A stretch of DNA of 41,571 nucleotides from Mesaphorura yosii (taxonomy: Eukaryota > Arthropoda > Collembola > Poduromorpha > Tullbergiidae). The notes under the pieces were generated by a model. That model did no database searches. It was given only the letters and a program-made list of their open reading frames with translations, and had not been told where the DNA came from. Shown here in pieces: positions 31,230 through 39,776 of this stretch; positions within the stretch are counted from its first letter, which is position 1, and each line of letters starts with the position of its first letter. Where the stretch lies: positions 1 through 41,571 of the forward strand of contig WIXG01000538.1 in NCBI GenBank assembly GCA_009869945.1, read 5' to 3'. The position numbers were made by a program, and so were the translations under genes.

Positions 31230-31576
31230 TTACTTTACTCCTTTTTCCTTCCTCCCGTGAACTTGCCGCACGTGGTCCCGGAGCATCGAACCCAACCCGA
31301 ATCGGTACCCACAGTACTCGCGTCCGTGTGGTCTCTCTTTGGGCGGGACGTGCGCCCACAGGCTGGCTCCCCACACTTGAACTTCCGCTCTCCGGTGTGA
31401 GTCGGTTCGTGGCGGATAAAGTTGGCCTCCTCCGAGAAACTCCACGCCCAGTGGCTGCAGTCGTAGCGAACGCGGCCTCGTTGTTGTATTAACGTCATTC
31501 GAACCCCGCTGCTGAGCCGTTTCCTTGTCTCTCCACTACTGAACGAGTCTCTGCAGCAGTTGAACAAAGAGCACAC
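31230..31576 (-). pseudogene. Broken C2H2 zinc-finger gene
   Basis: One minus frame reads YDCSHWAWSFSEEANFIRHE, PTHTGERKFKCGEPACGRT, then loses sense. The adjacent frame resumes with EYCGYRFGLGSMLRDHVRQV, HGRKEKGVK and stops. Linkers (HTGER) and His spacing are typical of C2H2 fingers. The first finger has lost its second Cys (CSHW instead of CxxC) and a frameshift separates fingers two and three. A decayed zinc-finger gene is the best reading. Confidence 0.5.
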
Positions 31577-31803
31577 AGAGCTTGGTTGTACTGCAAAGAA
31601 CGCACAACACGAGCGGACCAGCGTATAAATTGCATGAATTGGCGATTATTAAGAGCCGCACAAAAAATTGTCCTTGCCCATTAGTGATATTCATTGGGTT
31701 GGTATTGTATTGCATAACACGTATGGGCTATATTTAGCAGAGTGCCAGAGCTGAGAAATTTCCAGTCTTCATTTAATTGTGTAACTGAACTCGAATTTCG
31801 AGA

Positions 31804-32552
31804 ATGTCGAAGCCTGTGTACGGATACTGGAACGTTCGTGGGGTAAGTATGCAGTACATCTTATCACTTATCAAAGTCCAATCTGATTTACGACTGCGGG
31901 AAAGCAGCTGGCTGGACCAGCCCGCAATCTGCTCCACTACGCTGGAGTGGAATACGAAGAGAAGGTGTACGAGCTGAGTCCAAAGACGGACTTGTCCAAC
32001 AACGCGTGGACGGCGGAGAAATGCAGTCTTGGACTCGAGTTCCCGAATTTGCCGTACTGGATTGAGCCTGGCCCCGAAGGAGTGAAGCTGACGGAGTCGA
32101 AGGCCATTCTGAAGCATATTGCACGTGCCTATGCTCCTGAGCTGATGCCTAAAGCGGACCAGCTTGCGGAGGTCCGGCAGGCCGACATGCTCGAGAACCT
32201 CGTGGTGGACGTGCAGACGAGACTCATTTACTATGCGTACTATGCGCCCTCGGAGGAGGCTGGAGTCCAGCTGGAGGAAGTCGCTAAGGGGAAGTTTGAG
32301 ACTCTGGCCAAGCATCTGACTATGAATGGCAAAAAGTGGATCACGGGAGCGAGTCTGAGTTATGTGGATTTCCTTCTGTACGACACGCTCTTCTTCTACA
32401 AGGCCTACAAGGCGGCGATGATGGACCCCTTCCCTGTGCTCGTAGGCTACATGGCCGCATTTGAGGCGCTCCCGGCCATTGCCAAGTATATGGCTAGTGG
32501 GGAATGCATTGCTTTGCCGTGCGTCTCGCACGTATTCGCCAAGCCGTTTTAA
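31804..32552 (+). CDS. Mu-class glutathione S-transferase
   Basis: Exon 1 is 31804-31842 (MSKPVYGYWNVRG) and exon 2 is 31908-32552 (227 residues). The N-terminal thioredoxin-like half carries the mu-type Tyr in GYWNVRGLAGPARNLLHY and the glutathione-binding LTESKAILKHIAR (TES in place of the common QSN/QSM). The helical C-terminal half includes ITGASLSYVDFLLYD, the conserved N-capping/hydrophobic staple region of GSTs. Cytosolic; conjugates glutathione to electrophiles. The intron after the first RG dipeptide is common in mu-class genes. AATAAA at 32609-32614 follows. Confidence 0.9.
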
Positions 32553-32608
32553 TTCTGTAGTTATTTCATGCACGAACAAAGTAATTGCAGTAATTGTAAA
32601 TAACATTC

Positions 32609-32614
32609 AATAAA
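32609..32614 (+). terminator. Poly(A) signal, GST gene
   Basis: AATAAA, 57 nt after the GST stop codon. Confidence 0.6.
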
Positions 32615-33278
32615 TCTGGTTTACTGCTTTGAATTCTTCTGAAGCATACGATTCAGACATTAAGGACAAGAAAAATGACGCACTTAACCATGATAATGCG
32701 TACAAGAGATGGAATTTTCCAGTGTTCAAAATATTGCGAAACTGCGTGCTGGTTTCTGTTGCCTTGTTAATAACGTTCATCTATGCAGGGCCTGGTTTCA
32801 AATGTACTGCTGTTCACGCCGCCGGTGCCAGACTCTGCCGCACTGGCATTTGAATTTTCACGACTCTGCAATCAACCACTAGTTGCTAAGTCGAAGGTGG
32901 ATTCCAAAAACAGGCCTCATTCCTACAAAGTTTCGTTTCCGAGTTCACAGTGCGCATATCTTCCTTACTTGTATTCACTTAAAATCAGTGGAACTTGATC
33001 GAAATGAGTACAAATTATAAGTTTATCGGTGAGCCGGTGACGAAGGGATCCCTCCAGGGCTCGAAATCTCCGTCTACAAGAGCGCACTTTACTGGCATCA
33101 AGTTCAAATGGGGGATTGATACAAATAGCAACGTTTTTATGAGGAAAGTAAAGGAATAGAGAGTGGGAAGCTCTGACTCTCATTTCGAGTATTGATTTCC
33201 CACAAAATGCGCTGAGAAAATGGCCAAGCTTAGTTCGCTTTCACTTTGCACTGATCTGCAGTGCAGTGCAGTTCCTCG
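32615..33278. other. Intergenic before the PPxY array
   Basis: No supported gene. The last 40 bp contain a GCAGTGCAGTGCAGT short repeat just before the first array member. Confidence 0.45.
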
Positions 33279-33787
33279 ATGGATTCGCCAGGTCTCACAC
33301 TCTTGGCAATATTTGTAAGTTGGCTTTTCCCATTTCTGTTTTCAATTAATGGTAATAATATATGTCTTTGCATTTGTCACAGCCTGCGTGCTCTCGGTCG
33401 TTTGTTGTGTGATTTGGAAGGAGTGTCTACCCGGAGGTTCACCGCAGGTTCAAGCACTGGATAATGTGCCCAGTTCCCAGGGGCATGGCTACGGCCAACT
33501 CGTGCCAACACCCACGTCGGGCTACGGCGCTCCTCTGGCCGGGACTTGGTATCCATAGCTTTGGTATCCTTCACAACCGCAGCCGCAGCTGATAGTGCTC
33601 GTGGTCCAACCGCCCAACGGCGGCGGAGGGATGGCCCCCAAAGAATCTGCTCCCGCTTCCTCTCCTAATCACAGTACATCACCCCTCGTCCCTGCGACCG
33701 CCACAGTGACGGCTGAGGTCGTCCGCAGACGAGGATGATCCGCCAACGTACCTCGAGTGCTTGTACATGAAAAATACTGGACAATAA
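33279..33787 (+). pseudogene. PPxY mini-membrane protein, copy 1 (broken)
   Basis: Exon 1 is 33279-33314 (MDSPGLTLLAIF, GTAAGT donor). After the CACAG acceptor at 33382 the family-like frame (ACVLSVVCCVIWKEC) is one base out of phase. The frame then meets TAG near 33556, continues as QPQPQLIVLVVQPP, and shifts again before the tail DEDDPPTYLECLYMKNTG. The anchor-linker-PPxY layout is clear, but two frame breaks and a stop make it a pseudogene unless the assembly is faulty. Confidence 0.6.
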
Positions 33788-33955
33788 ATGCGACTAACTT
33801 CAAATTTGCTGAGTTCAATGAAATTCCATATTTTTGTTGTTTGTTTGTGATATTCTGCATTTGGCAAAGCATTAATGACTCAGAGCCATGGGACTGGTGC
33901 GCGTACAAGTGCATGCAACTGCACTCCGAACTTTTCACCAAACTGTAAACAGGAA

Positions 33956-34095
33956 TGACGTACGAAACCAGAGACGCATTTCGCATTTGGCATAAGAGGT
34001 TGAAAGCCTGCCCTACTTTTGCAGCTATTCCATAAAGTGAAAGAACGGAATACACGGTCTATTTTTAGCATTGATCTTTTCACCACCAGTTGCCC
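33956..34095 (+). promoter_or_regulatory. Conserved upstream module of copy 2
   Basis: TGACGTACGAAACCAGA at 33956, then CTATTTTTAGCATTGATC TTTTCACCACCAG at 34059-34090. The same ordered words precede copies at 37231, 38475 and, weakly, 39179. TATTTTTA may act as a TATA-like element; TGACGT is a CRE/ATF-type half site. Confidence 0.5.
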
Positions 34096-34227
34096 TTTAC
34101 CATGACTAATCCCCGTCACGGGTTTTCGTGTTTACCATTTCATTTTCACCACACCGCAGTCGAGCTCATGGTTCAGTTTCTCAACATACTCGGCATTGCT
34201 ACGACGTTTCGACTTTCGCGTGCGCTG

Positions 34228-34696
34228 ATGCCGTGGACAATTTGGTCGATTGTGTGCATTGTGTATTTTGGTCTGATTGTAAGTTACCAAGGTTCGGCGT
34301 GATGGCGAGATTACTTGTTGTTGCTATGGTTGCTAACTTGAATTTGTGCCCGTCCAGATTCTGGCCTTCCTCCTCACAATTGGTTGCTGCCTGTTGCAAG
34401 CCGTCTCGGAGCGTGTTTTCGCGACGCAGTCTTCAGATTACAGGGTGCCACATATCCTCAGGAGGGACACCGGAGATCCACGCTCCTATCAGCTGCTGCG
34501 ATGGAGTTTGAACTCGGGCAGCCCCTGCTCAAGCAACCCCGAGGCATGGGCAGAACACGAGAGGCTAAATTTTGTCGTACTGCCCAACCCGACTCCGTCG
34601 GCGCCCGTGGATCCCGAGCTTGGCGCCCGCGATCCTCCAAAGTACGAGCCTCCGCCCTCGTACATGCAGTCACTGTTTCTCAAGTATTCCCGGTAA
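34228..34696 (+). CDS. PPxY mini-membrane protein, copy 2 (intact)
   Basis: Exon 1 is 34228-34278 (MPWTIWSIVCIVYFGLI) and exon 2 is 34358-34696; 129 residues. Exon 1 plus the start of exon 2 (ILAFLLTIGCCLL) make one long hydrophobic N-terminal anchor with a CC pair. A polar linker of about 75 residues follows (YRVPHILRRDTGDPRSYQLL). The tail DPPKYEPPPSYMQSLFLKYSR has two overlapping PPxY motifs. PPxY is an established ligand of WW domains in Nedd4-type HECT ubiquitin ligases, so the tail is expected in the cytosol. The start is chosen by comparison with the other copies; an upstream in-frame ATG at 34168 would add 20 residues. Paralogue closest to the copy at 38475. Confidence 0.7.
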
Positions 34697-34745
34697 CACA
34701 AACTCACAAAAGTTATGCAGAGCCACTGTGAATTTCCTGGTGCCA

Positions 34746-35100
34746 ATGTCATTGACTGCTTTCAATCTTTACCTCGACTCCGTCGTAAGTTTTTCTCGGT
34801 TAAGCATAAATGCGAAATCTTAATTTAGACCAGAATTTGGTTGCAGTTGGTTACAATCTGCTGCTGCGAACATGTGAAGCTCCTGGTGCAGGACCTCAAG
34901 GAGACCGCCAAAGAGCGGACGTCCATTCCAGCAAAGCGGACTACTCGAGCAGCATCAGCAGAGGAATGGGTTTGTCTCGGTTTGAACCACCGCCGCTGCA
35001 CCATTCAGCCGTGGAGGAGCCCAAGCAGGAGCCTCCGCCTTACGAAGCTCCACCGATGTACCTTCAGTGCAGTGAAAGATTCACCGAAGTTAAATTGTGA
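34746..35100 (+). pseudogene. PPxY mini-membrane protein, copy 3 (frameshifted linker)
   Basis: Exon 1 is 34746-34784 (MSLTAFNLYLDSV) and exon 2 starts at 34847 after TTGCAG, reading LVTICCCEHVKLLVQDLKET in frame. Somewhere between about 34920 and 34980 the family sense moves to another frame (GLSRFEPPPLHHSAVEEP), giving the tail EPPPYEAPPMYLQCSERF and a stop at 35100. Unshifted, the first frame ends in unrelated sequence at 35164 without PPxY. No GT-AG pair bridges the shift. Either a pseudogene or a one-base assembly error. Confidence 0.5.
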
Positions 35101-35127
35101 ACTTACAAACTCGGTTATATATCAGAA

Positions 35128-35133
35128 TTTATT
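35128..35133 (-). terminator. Poly(A) signal, copy 4
   Basis: AATAAA on the minus strand, 44 nt after the stop codon of copy 4. Confidence 0.5.
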
Positions 35134-35176
35134 GCCAAAATTAGTACCTCGCTGTCATTCGTAAAGCTTTCAAACT

Positions 35177-35651
35177 TCAAGAAAAGAGCAAATAAAGCGA
35201 TTCGAGGTAACTCGGCGGCGGCTCGTACGGGGGCGCCAATTCTTCCCTATGGGCTTCCTCCTCTACCGGCGGCTCCTCGGCCTGTCTCGCTTCCTCAGGC
35301 ACGCGAATTGTGATATGGTCCGACGCCACGGAACATGGAGTGTCCCGCCAGCTCTGAAAATTACTGTACGCTCTTGGCTCTTGTTCAGTTAAACTTTCAC
35401 AGCCTCCGCGCCATTGATTTATGGGTCTTCTCGTAAGCGGCTCCTGGACACCGAGGTGACGGACCTTGTCGATCCATCTCAAAATCCGGATCATGAGCAG
35501 TATGCAGGCAAGCAGCAACATCTGTTCAAGGAATGGAAACCAGTGCAACGCAAGAAACACTTCTTTTTAAGCTGTGTAATTGTCTTACTAGAAATCCGAG
35601 AAGTATGACAAAATACTGGGAAAGCTGGCGATTCCACTCCCCACGGTCCAT
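35177..35651 (-). CDS. PPxY mini-membrane protein, copy 4 (intact, minus strand)
   Basis: Exon 1 is 35651-35589 (MDRGEWNRQLSQYFVILLGFL) and exon 2 is 35521-35177; 135 residues. The anchor spans the splice site (YFVILLGFL then MLLLACILLMIRIL). The linker is arginine- then glutamate-rich, and the tail LAPPYEPPPSYLESLYLLFS carries two overlapping PPxY motifs plus YLLF, which also fits a Yxx-hydrophobic sorting signal. The intron is in the same phase-0 position as in plus-strand copies. A minus-strand AATAAA follows at 35133-35128. The copy at 39777-40145 has a nearly identical end. Confidence 0.72.
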
Positions 35652-36085
35652 CCACCACGGATGTTATTTGTAAACCTGAATCAGCACCAGGAGACGAAGA
35701 TATCAATACTGAAGACAGATATCGACTATACTATATGAATCAGCTACCGGTTAGGTGGGTGTGCTTTTCTCCGAGTAAAAACGTAAACAGTAAACGAGTC
35801 GCAACGTAGTCAGTTCGCGTCACATGTGAAGCTCTTGCGGCTCTGGCTCTGAGTCAGGAAACCCAACTTGAAAACACGGTCGAGACAAAAATACAACTCG
35901 TGTGGCAATACGTGGGCGGTGACGAGTTTTTCTTGGTATTGCTTATTCAGCTGCTGCTGCTCAATGTCGTGTGCTCTTTGCTTTCTCTATGACGTCCATG
36001 GCAAGCCGGTGAAAGGGGTCCTGATGCCGAAGCCGGGGCTCATTTAGGCTGAAAATCTTGCCACATTCTAAATTTCTCGGTACCA
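35652..36085. other. Spacer between divergent array members
   Basis: Divergent spacer carrying the promoter of copy 4 and relics of the duplicated unit (CTCTGGCTCTGAGTCAGG resembles words at 37910 and 40490). No gene is seen. Confidence 0.4.
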
Positions 36086-36562
36086 ATGCCGTCAACTTCT
36101 AGCGAGTTTGATCTCACCATCATCATAAGTCTTCGCATTACATTACCCCAGCGCTATTGTTTAAACCGAAATCTTAATTTTGCCAGAATTCGATTGCAGT
36201 TTGTCTATTGCTTGGTCTCGTGCTGCTGTGGATGTCTGTGGTCGCCCTTCAAGACCTTTTTGAGTTTTTGAGAGCCCCGAGGGGCTCAATTCGCCGACGC
36301 CCGCCACAGAGCGACAGTTCACTAGAGCGGCAGTTCGGGTTATCCGTTTCAGGGATCAGCACCTGGTCCGCTCGGAATCGTCACTTGATTCTCTAAGCTC
36401 ACTCTAGCCAAACCAGCCGTCGGATTTTATCATCGTGATCATCAAGCCGTCGTCTGCTCCAGCCATGGCCTAACCCCTCCCTAGATCAGTCTGAAACTCT
36501 TCGAATCCGAACTTCCACCCTAGAAAGCTCCTCCAACGTACCTGCAATAATTGTACCTCTCG
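36086..36562 (+). pseudogene. PPxY mini-membrane protein, copy 5 (heavily decayed)
   Basis: A start-like ATG at 36086 has no GTAAGT donor downstream (ATCATAAGTC where others have GTAAGT). Exon 2 follows GATTGCAG at 36199 (LLLGLVLLWMSVVALQDLF, then SSLERQFGLS, comparable to SPERQFTQT in the copy at 39179). Later fragments give SDFIIVIIKPSSAP and the degraded tail ESELPP-stop-KAPPTYLQ-stop-LYLS near 36508-36562. Multiple stops: a clear pseudogene that still aligns along its length. Confidence 0.65.
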
Positions 36563-36600
36563 TTCGGAAGATAATCCAAAGTTTGGTATTGATTCTTTAA

Positions 36601-36867
36601 ATGATTAAATTAAATACTCTTGAAAATGCACTACAGGCTTGTGGTTGCATTCCTGACGCGGAGGAGCCACCTGAGCAACGGCACGGCCACGTCCCAGTCA
36701 TTTCAAGGCCTCAGTCACAGGCGCAGCCGCAGCCTGGACCATCGCCCTCGGCCGCCGATACTATCGCAACGAAGCCACCGCGACCGACCTACGACCCTCC
36801 GCCGACTTATTTCGAGTCACTTTACCTCAAATTAATAATAACAGATAATAAACAAGTCAATTATTAA
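36601..36867 (+). CDS. PPxY protein, copy 6 (short form, anchor not found)
   Basis: An open frame of 88 residues with a possible acceptor (CACTACAG) at about 36637. It reads CGCIPDAEEPPEQRHGHVPV, a Pro/Gln linker and the tail KPPRPTYDPPPTYFESLYLK, followed by IITDNKQVNY. The linker and double-PPxY tail are intact, but no hydrophobic exon precedes it at normal distance. It may be a truncated copy, or exon 2 of a gene whose first exon lies within or beyond copy 5. Confidence 0.4.
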   Translation: MIKLNTLENALQACGCIPDAEEPPEQRHGHVPVISRPQSQAQPQPGPSPSAADTIATKPPRPTYDPPPTYFESLYLKLIITDNKQVNY

Positions 36868-37011
36868 ATGTTGAGCACGGCAATAGGCAATCATTGAAGT
36901 TCCCCGTCATTGGTCACGCACCGTTGTCTTCTCTTTACGAGAACAATGGCCACGGATAACAGGAAACGGCAAGGGATGAGTCATTGAATTCCCCAGCCAT
37001 TGGTAGGCATA
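36868..37011. repeat. Downstream block shared with 38130-38260
   Basis: After the copy-6 stop, TCATTGAAGTTCC, GTCATTGGTCACG and TTTACGAGAACAATGG recur after the remnant tail at 38070-38129 (GTCATTGGTAATTG, TTTACGAGAAG, AACAATGGG). This marks a duplicated unit boundary. Confidence 0.5.
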
Positions 37012-37104
37012 TGACGTGCAAAAATAGTAGATGCACTCGTACAAATACGTGGGAAGAGAGCTATTTTTATATTTTTAGCATTTAGTCTTTTCACCACCAG
37101 CGGC
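37012..37104 (+). promoter_or_regulatory. Conserved upstream module of copy 7
   Basis: TGACGTGCAAAAATAG, then AATACGTGGGA, CTATTTTTATATTTTTAGCA and TTTAGTCTTTTCACCACCAG in the same order as upstream of copies 2 and 9. Confidence 0.5.
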
Positions 37105-37230
37105 ACGATGACTCGAAGACCATTGCCATTGCTACTTTCGCTCTGACGCCCATCGCATCGGCGCTCAGCTCGTGGTGAAAGTAGTACCAAGCTTATTTTC
37201 ATCGCAACTCTCTCCAAAGTGACAACCCCA

Positions 37231-37728
37231 ATGCCGCCTGCCGATAGCCTTGCCTGTTTTGTAAGTTTTTTTTTAAACATTACAGTGTCCCAAATCGAAA
37301 TTTTAATTCTTTCCGTCGCATCGTTCGGATTTCAGTTTGGCTGCTGCTTGCTCTCCTGCTTCTGTCGTATTCTGGAACACATCATGAGCGTCAAGGACGA
37401 GAGAACCGAGGAGCCGACCGCCTCCCCACGGCGGGAGCCATTCAGGGGCGGATATGCTGCCTGGCTTCCGCCAGATCAGGGAACGCCGCCGCTAATCAGT
37501 TCCAGATCGTCGTGGTCGTGGTCATACCCGTACCACGATTCTACAGATTCACTTCATTACGAGCAGCAGACCGAGTTTGTCGTCGTCGAGCCGCCGTTCC
37601 CCCTCAGAAGCCCCCAGCACAGCCCCCTCGCGGGGCCCCCCATTGTAGTTCCGGAGCCCGTTCCACCGGAATCCGACCTGCCGCCTTACGAAGCCCCTCC
37701 GTCGTACCACCAGTCGCTGTACCGGTGA
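37231..37728 (+). CDS. PPxY mini-membrane protein, copy 7 (intact)
   Basis: Exon 1 is 37231-37260 (MPPADSLACF) and exon 2 is 37336-37728; 140 residues. The anchor is short and Cys-rich (CFFGCCLLSCFCRILEHI), suitable for palmitoylation. The linker contains EFVVVEPPFPLRSP, shared with copies 5 and 10. The tail is LPPYEAPPSYHQSLYR, with two PPxY motifs. The 75-nt intron is in frame and stop-free; its translation is hydrophobic (VSFFLNITVSQIEILILSVA), so intron retention would lengthen the anchor by 25 residues. Expected topology: N-terminal membrane anchor, cytosolic tail binding WW domains. No signal peptide. Confidence 0.7.
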   Translation: MPPADSLACFVSFFLNITVSQIEILILSVASFGFQFGCCLLSCFCRILEHIMSVKDERTEEPTASPRREPFRGGYAAWLPPDQGTPPLISSRSSWSWSYPYHDSTDSLHYEQQTEFVVVEPPFPLRSPQHSPLAGPPIVVPEPVPPESDLPPYEAPPSYHQSLYR

Positions 37729-38069
37729 AATTTCACATTCCATTTCTGTTTCTGTAGGACTGATCCGGGTGTTGACCCAAAATCGCCGAGAAGATCGATA
37801 CTAATCGCACATGCAGAATATCACGTTACAGTTCGCTTTCTCTGAACTCTCCGAATCATGAAATCGTAAAAGGTTTCGTACATCCTCTTGAAATCTGTAA
37901 GTGCAATGTAAAGGTCGAGAGCTCTGGTGTGTGACTCTGAGTCATGAAACGTGTTTGTGTTTTTTTCCTGAGTTTTGATGCTGTTGCCGTGTGCTGTTTC
38001 GCCAAGAATTCTCTTGAATAAATCAAGGCCAAGTCGAACTGGGGGGGCACCCAGTACGAAAACCTGCAC
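37729..38069. other. Spacer duplicated upstream of copy 11
   Basis: GGGTGTTGACCCAAAATCGC with GAGAAGATCGATACTAA and TTCTCTTGAATAAATCAAGG resemble 40316-40350 and 40530-40550. No gene; duplicated non-coding sequence. Confidence 0.4.
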
Positions 38070-38129
38070 TGGACTTATTTCGAGTCACTGTGCCTTAAAT
38101 TTTTATTGAATCAACAGAAAAATTATTGA
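38070..38129 (+). pseudogene. Remnant PPxY tail (copy 8)
   Basis: Reads WTYFESLCLKFLLNQQKNY then TGA, matching the end of copy 6 (TYFESLYLK ... NKQVNY). The PP before TY and the rest of the gene are missing. Confidence 0.55.
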
Positions 38130-38295
38130 TGCTAAACAGTAAGAAATAATTGAAAGCCAGAGCTTGTGCGTCATTGGTAATTGTTTACGAGAAGACAAGC
38201 CAGGGCTTCAATAACAATGGGTCAGACAAGCAACTGGTCATTGAAATCCTCTGCAGCTGCATAGGAAAACGTGCAGACGGTTCCTAACAAGCAAA

Positions 38296-38387
38296 TGACG
38301 TACAAAACTAGATGCATGTATACGAATACGTGAGAACCGGACTATTTTTGACCAACCAGACATTTGATCTGTTCACCACCAGTTGCA
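38296..38387 (+). promoter_or_regulatory. Conserved upstream module of copy 9
   Basis: TGACGTACAAAACTAGATGC, GAATACGTGAGA, CTATTTTTG and ATTTGATCTGTTCACCACCAG in the same order and similar spacing as at 33956 and 37012. Confidence 0.5.
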
Positions 38388-38474
38388 CCATCTGCTTGTA
38401 CTTTCACTTTGGCCTCGACTGCAATTGGATCAGTTTCTAAACACCTCTGCAACTACAATCACTGCACCCGGGCC

Positions 38475-38940
38475 ATGTCATTCGCGTGGCTGTTGGCTGT
38501 GTGCCTTGGACTGATGGTAAGTGGTCACTCCGCAACAACATTTGGTAACAGTTACCAAGACCAGTAAAACCGAATTCTAAATGTGTGCTCCTAGCTTCTC
38601 GCCTTATTGCTGACAATTTGCTGCTGGATTCTCCAAGCCTACCAGGAGCGTGTACGCCTCAACAAGCAGAGAATGGCCTACCGGGATCCACAAATCCTGA
38701 GGAGGGTCGACGGGGATTCACGCACATATAAGCTGCTGCGATGGGGCCTCAACTTTGGAACGTGCAACCCAGGCCGCTCAGGTGCGAACTGTCGCGACAT
38801 TTCGCCGTGCTGTCCATTCTGCCGCTGCCACAGCGACAGCAGTCGGCTCCAGGGGATCCTGAGCTTGACGGCTCCGACCCTCCAAAGTATGAGCCTCCGC
38901 CAAGCTATATCCGATCACTGTTTCTTGAGTCTTACCAATA
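38475..38940 (+). pseudogene. PPxY mini-membrane protein, copy 9 (frameshifted linker)
   Basis: Exon 1 is 38475-38516 (MSFAWLLAVCLGLM) and exon 2 starts at 38595 (LLALLLTICCWILQAYQERV), close to copy 2 (same QILRR/HILRR, TYKLLRWGLN/SYQLLRWSLN). After GLNFG the copy-2-like sense continues in another frame (SAPGDPELDGSDPPKYEPPP SYIRSLFLESYQ, stop at 38940). The first frame instead runs into Cys-rich sequence (CCPFCRCHSD) and ends at 39017. No usable splice pair bridges the change. A recent frameshift or an assembly indel. Confidence 0.55.
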
Positions 38941-38978
38941 ACCCCAAGTTGTACTGCAAAATGAGGAGCGTGTGCGAG

Positions 38979-39021
38979 AATACGTGGGGAGAGACGAGCA
39001 GGTGTTTTTGGTGGTGATCTT
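38979..39021 (+). promoter_or_regulatory. Degenerate upstream module of copy 10
   Basis: AATACGTGGGGAGAG and GTTTTTGGTGGTGATCTTTC are weaker matches to the modules at 33956, 37012 and 38296; TGACGT is not preserved. Confidence 0.35.
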
Positions 39022-39178
39022 TCTGACAACATAAACAGAAGTTTTCGCCAATGCTTGTCAGTCCTCAGCCGTGTTTTTGTTTACTTTCACTCTGACGTCC
39101 TTCGATTCACACCGCTCGGCGGTGGAAGTCATGAATCTCATTTACACTGTAAAACTCGCTCAAGTCGCACCATCCCGA

Positions 39179-39720
39179 ATGGCGTCTGACAATAGCGAGA
39201 TTTACCTTGGTCTAATTGTAAGTTTTTACAATCCACGTGTCCGGCTCCGGTCGTGTAATTTGAAATTTTAATTTTTCCATCATTTGGATTCCAGTTTGTG
39301 TGCTGCATGTTCTCCTGGTGCTGTCGATTTCTGAACCGCCTCTTGAAATACCTGGAGGAGACCACCAGGGGGCGCGCGCCCTACCCCATGCCGACGCCGT
39401 CCCCAGAGCGACAATTCACTCAAACTGTGCAGCGAATCACCGGTGGTGGAAATCAGGGCAGCGGACTGCGCATGCAGCGGCCAACGCACTCGAGGTAATG
39501 CCATGATTTTCGAGTTTCGCACCAGCAACATCGATCCCACTTCGTCGTCGTGAGCATCGAGCCGTCGTCCCCACAGGAACCCCTGGCGGCGCTGCAACCC
39601 GTGGCCGTGGCGCAGTCCTCAGATGCTCCGGAGCCTACCGAATCCGACCATCACCCGCCGCCTTACGAAGTCCCTCCGTCGTACGAACAGTCACTGTACT
39701 TGGCTTTCGGAAGACAATAG
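39179..39720 (+). pseudogene. PPxY mini-membrane protein, copy 10 (one in-frame stop)
   Basis: Exon 1 is 39179-39217 (MASDNSEIYLGLI) and exon 2 starts at 39295 (FVCCMFSWCCRFLNRLLKYL), a Cys-rich anchor. The frame stops at TAA (39496-39498) after HSR. The same frame then continues with no other break through HFVVVSIEPSSPQEPLA and the tail HPPPYEVPPSYEQSLYLAFG to a final TAG at 39720. The continuation aligns with copy 7 at HDS/HDF, FVVV and PPYExPPSY, so the TAA replaces one residue near the aligned Tyr. Nonsense mutation or stop readthrough. A GTAATG...CCCACAG splice would remove the TAA but break the frame. Confidence 0.6.
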
Positions 39721-39737
39721 ACTAAATAAGGGAAATT

Positions 39738-39743
39738 TTTATT
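39738..39743 (-). terminator. Poly(A) signal, copy 11
   Basis: AATAAA on the minus strand, 34 nt after the copy-11 stop. Confidence 0.5.
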
Positions 39744-39776
39744 GTCATTCGGTTTCTCGCATTGACCGCCACATTT

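Noticed and set aside
39495..39576. A second intron in PPxY copy 10 (GTAATG to CCCACAG) that would remove the TAA
   Set aside because: Splicing it shifts the frame and loses the PPxY tail, while unspliced sequence stays in the tail frame.
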